Position numbers and translations under genes: made by a program
In this document: piece by piece, positions 5,183-5,196 of the stretch
Position numbering within the stretch: position 1 is the stretch's first letter
Layout of the letters: the number at the start of each line of letters is the position of its first letter
Notes under the pieces: model-generated
What the model saw: the letters and a program-made list of their open reading frames with translations, nothing else
Database searches by the model: none
What the model was told of the DNA's origin: nothing
Assembly (NCBI GenBank): GCA_937898095.1
Contig: CALDKR010000239.1
Location: 1 to 5,196, forward strand
From: an uncultured Rhodoluna sp.
GTDB taxonomy: Bacteria > Actinomycetota > Actinomycetes > Actinomycetales > Microbacteriaceae
Direction: 5' to 3'
DNA: 5,196 nucleotides

Positions 5183-5196
5183 AGATCGGAAGAGCG
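5183..5196 (+). other. Residual Illumina TruSeq adapter at the contig end (artefact)
   Basis: The final 14 bases are AGATCGGAAGAGCG, identical to the start of the standard Illumina TruSeq adapter; the last G after AGATCGGAAGAGC matches the read-2 version. An exact 14-mer at the very edge, in the 5'-to-3' orientation expected when a read runs through its insert into the adapter, is far more likely to be untrimmed adapter than genome. The genuine sequence ends at or a few bases before 5182. It is in frame with sufD and would add false residues to a predicted protein. Confidence 0.93.

Noticed and set aside
1..5196. CRISPR array, insertion sequence, tRNA, prophage or defence gene
   Set aside because: No spaced direct repeats, transposase frames, cloverleaf structures or phage-type genes are visible. 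Nearly all bases are accounted for by conserved housekeeping genes.

Overview
The window looks like a chromosomal contig from an aerobic actinobacterium. A small-genome member of Microbacteriaceae, such as the freshwater Rhodoluna/Aquiluna-type planktonic lineages, is my best guess. The basis is gene content and order (sufD, Rieske ferredoxin, sufC, sufT, with an ABC-F ATPase and a SURF1 gene nearby), very short intergenic gaps, a moderate GC content judged by eye, and the protein style. I could not compute GC or run a search, so the genus-level placement is inference.

Layout from left to right. Positions 2-637 (+) hold the C-terminal part of a SURF1-family cytochrome oxidase assembly protein, cut by the left edge. 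It converges on, and overlaps by 8 nt, a complete ABC-F ATPase gene on the minus strand (630-2228). A divergent control region of about 127 bp (2229-2355) separates the ABC-F gene from bioY (2356-2940, +), the biotin-binding S component of an ECF transporter. That region has a good -10 box placed exactly right for leaderless transcription of a seven-codon mini-ORF just ahead of bioY. A perfect 14-bp hairpin (2952-2983) terminates bioY and also the opposing operon.

The right-hand 2.2 kb is the 3' part of an iron-sulfur cluster assembly (Suf) operon on the minus strand. In transcription order it reads sufD (5' end missing), a small Rieske-type ferredoxin, sufC, and a DUF59/MIP18-family sufT-like gene. 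The genes are packed with a 1-nt overlap, a 16-nt gap and a 0-nt junction, so they are almost certainly co-transcribed and partly translationally coupled. SufC is the ATPase of the SufBCD scaffold and SufD its partner. SufT-like proteins help cluster maturation or delivery. The Rieske protein is itself an Fe-S protein of unsettled role. The desulfurase sufS and sulfur-transfer sufU are not between sufC and the terminator.

The last 14 bases (5183-5196) match the start of the Illumina TruSeq adapter and are not genomic. The sufD reading frame runs straight into this artefact, and its first in-window Met is internal to the protein.

I see no mobile element, CRISPR array, tRNA, rRNA or evidence of an undescribed defence or biosynthetic system. 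This is mostly ordinary core-genome sequence; the points worth a second look are the bioY leader, the Rieske gene in the Suf operon, and the adapter tail.
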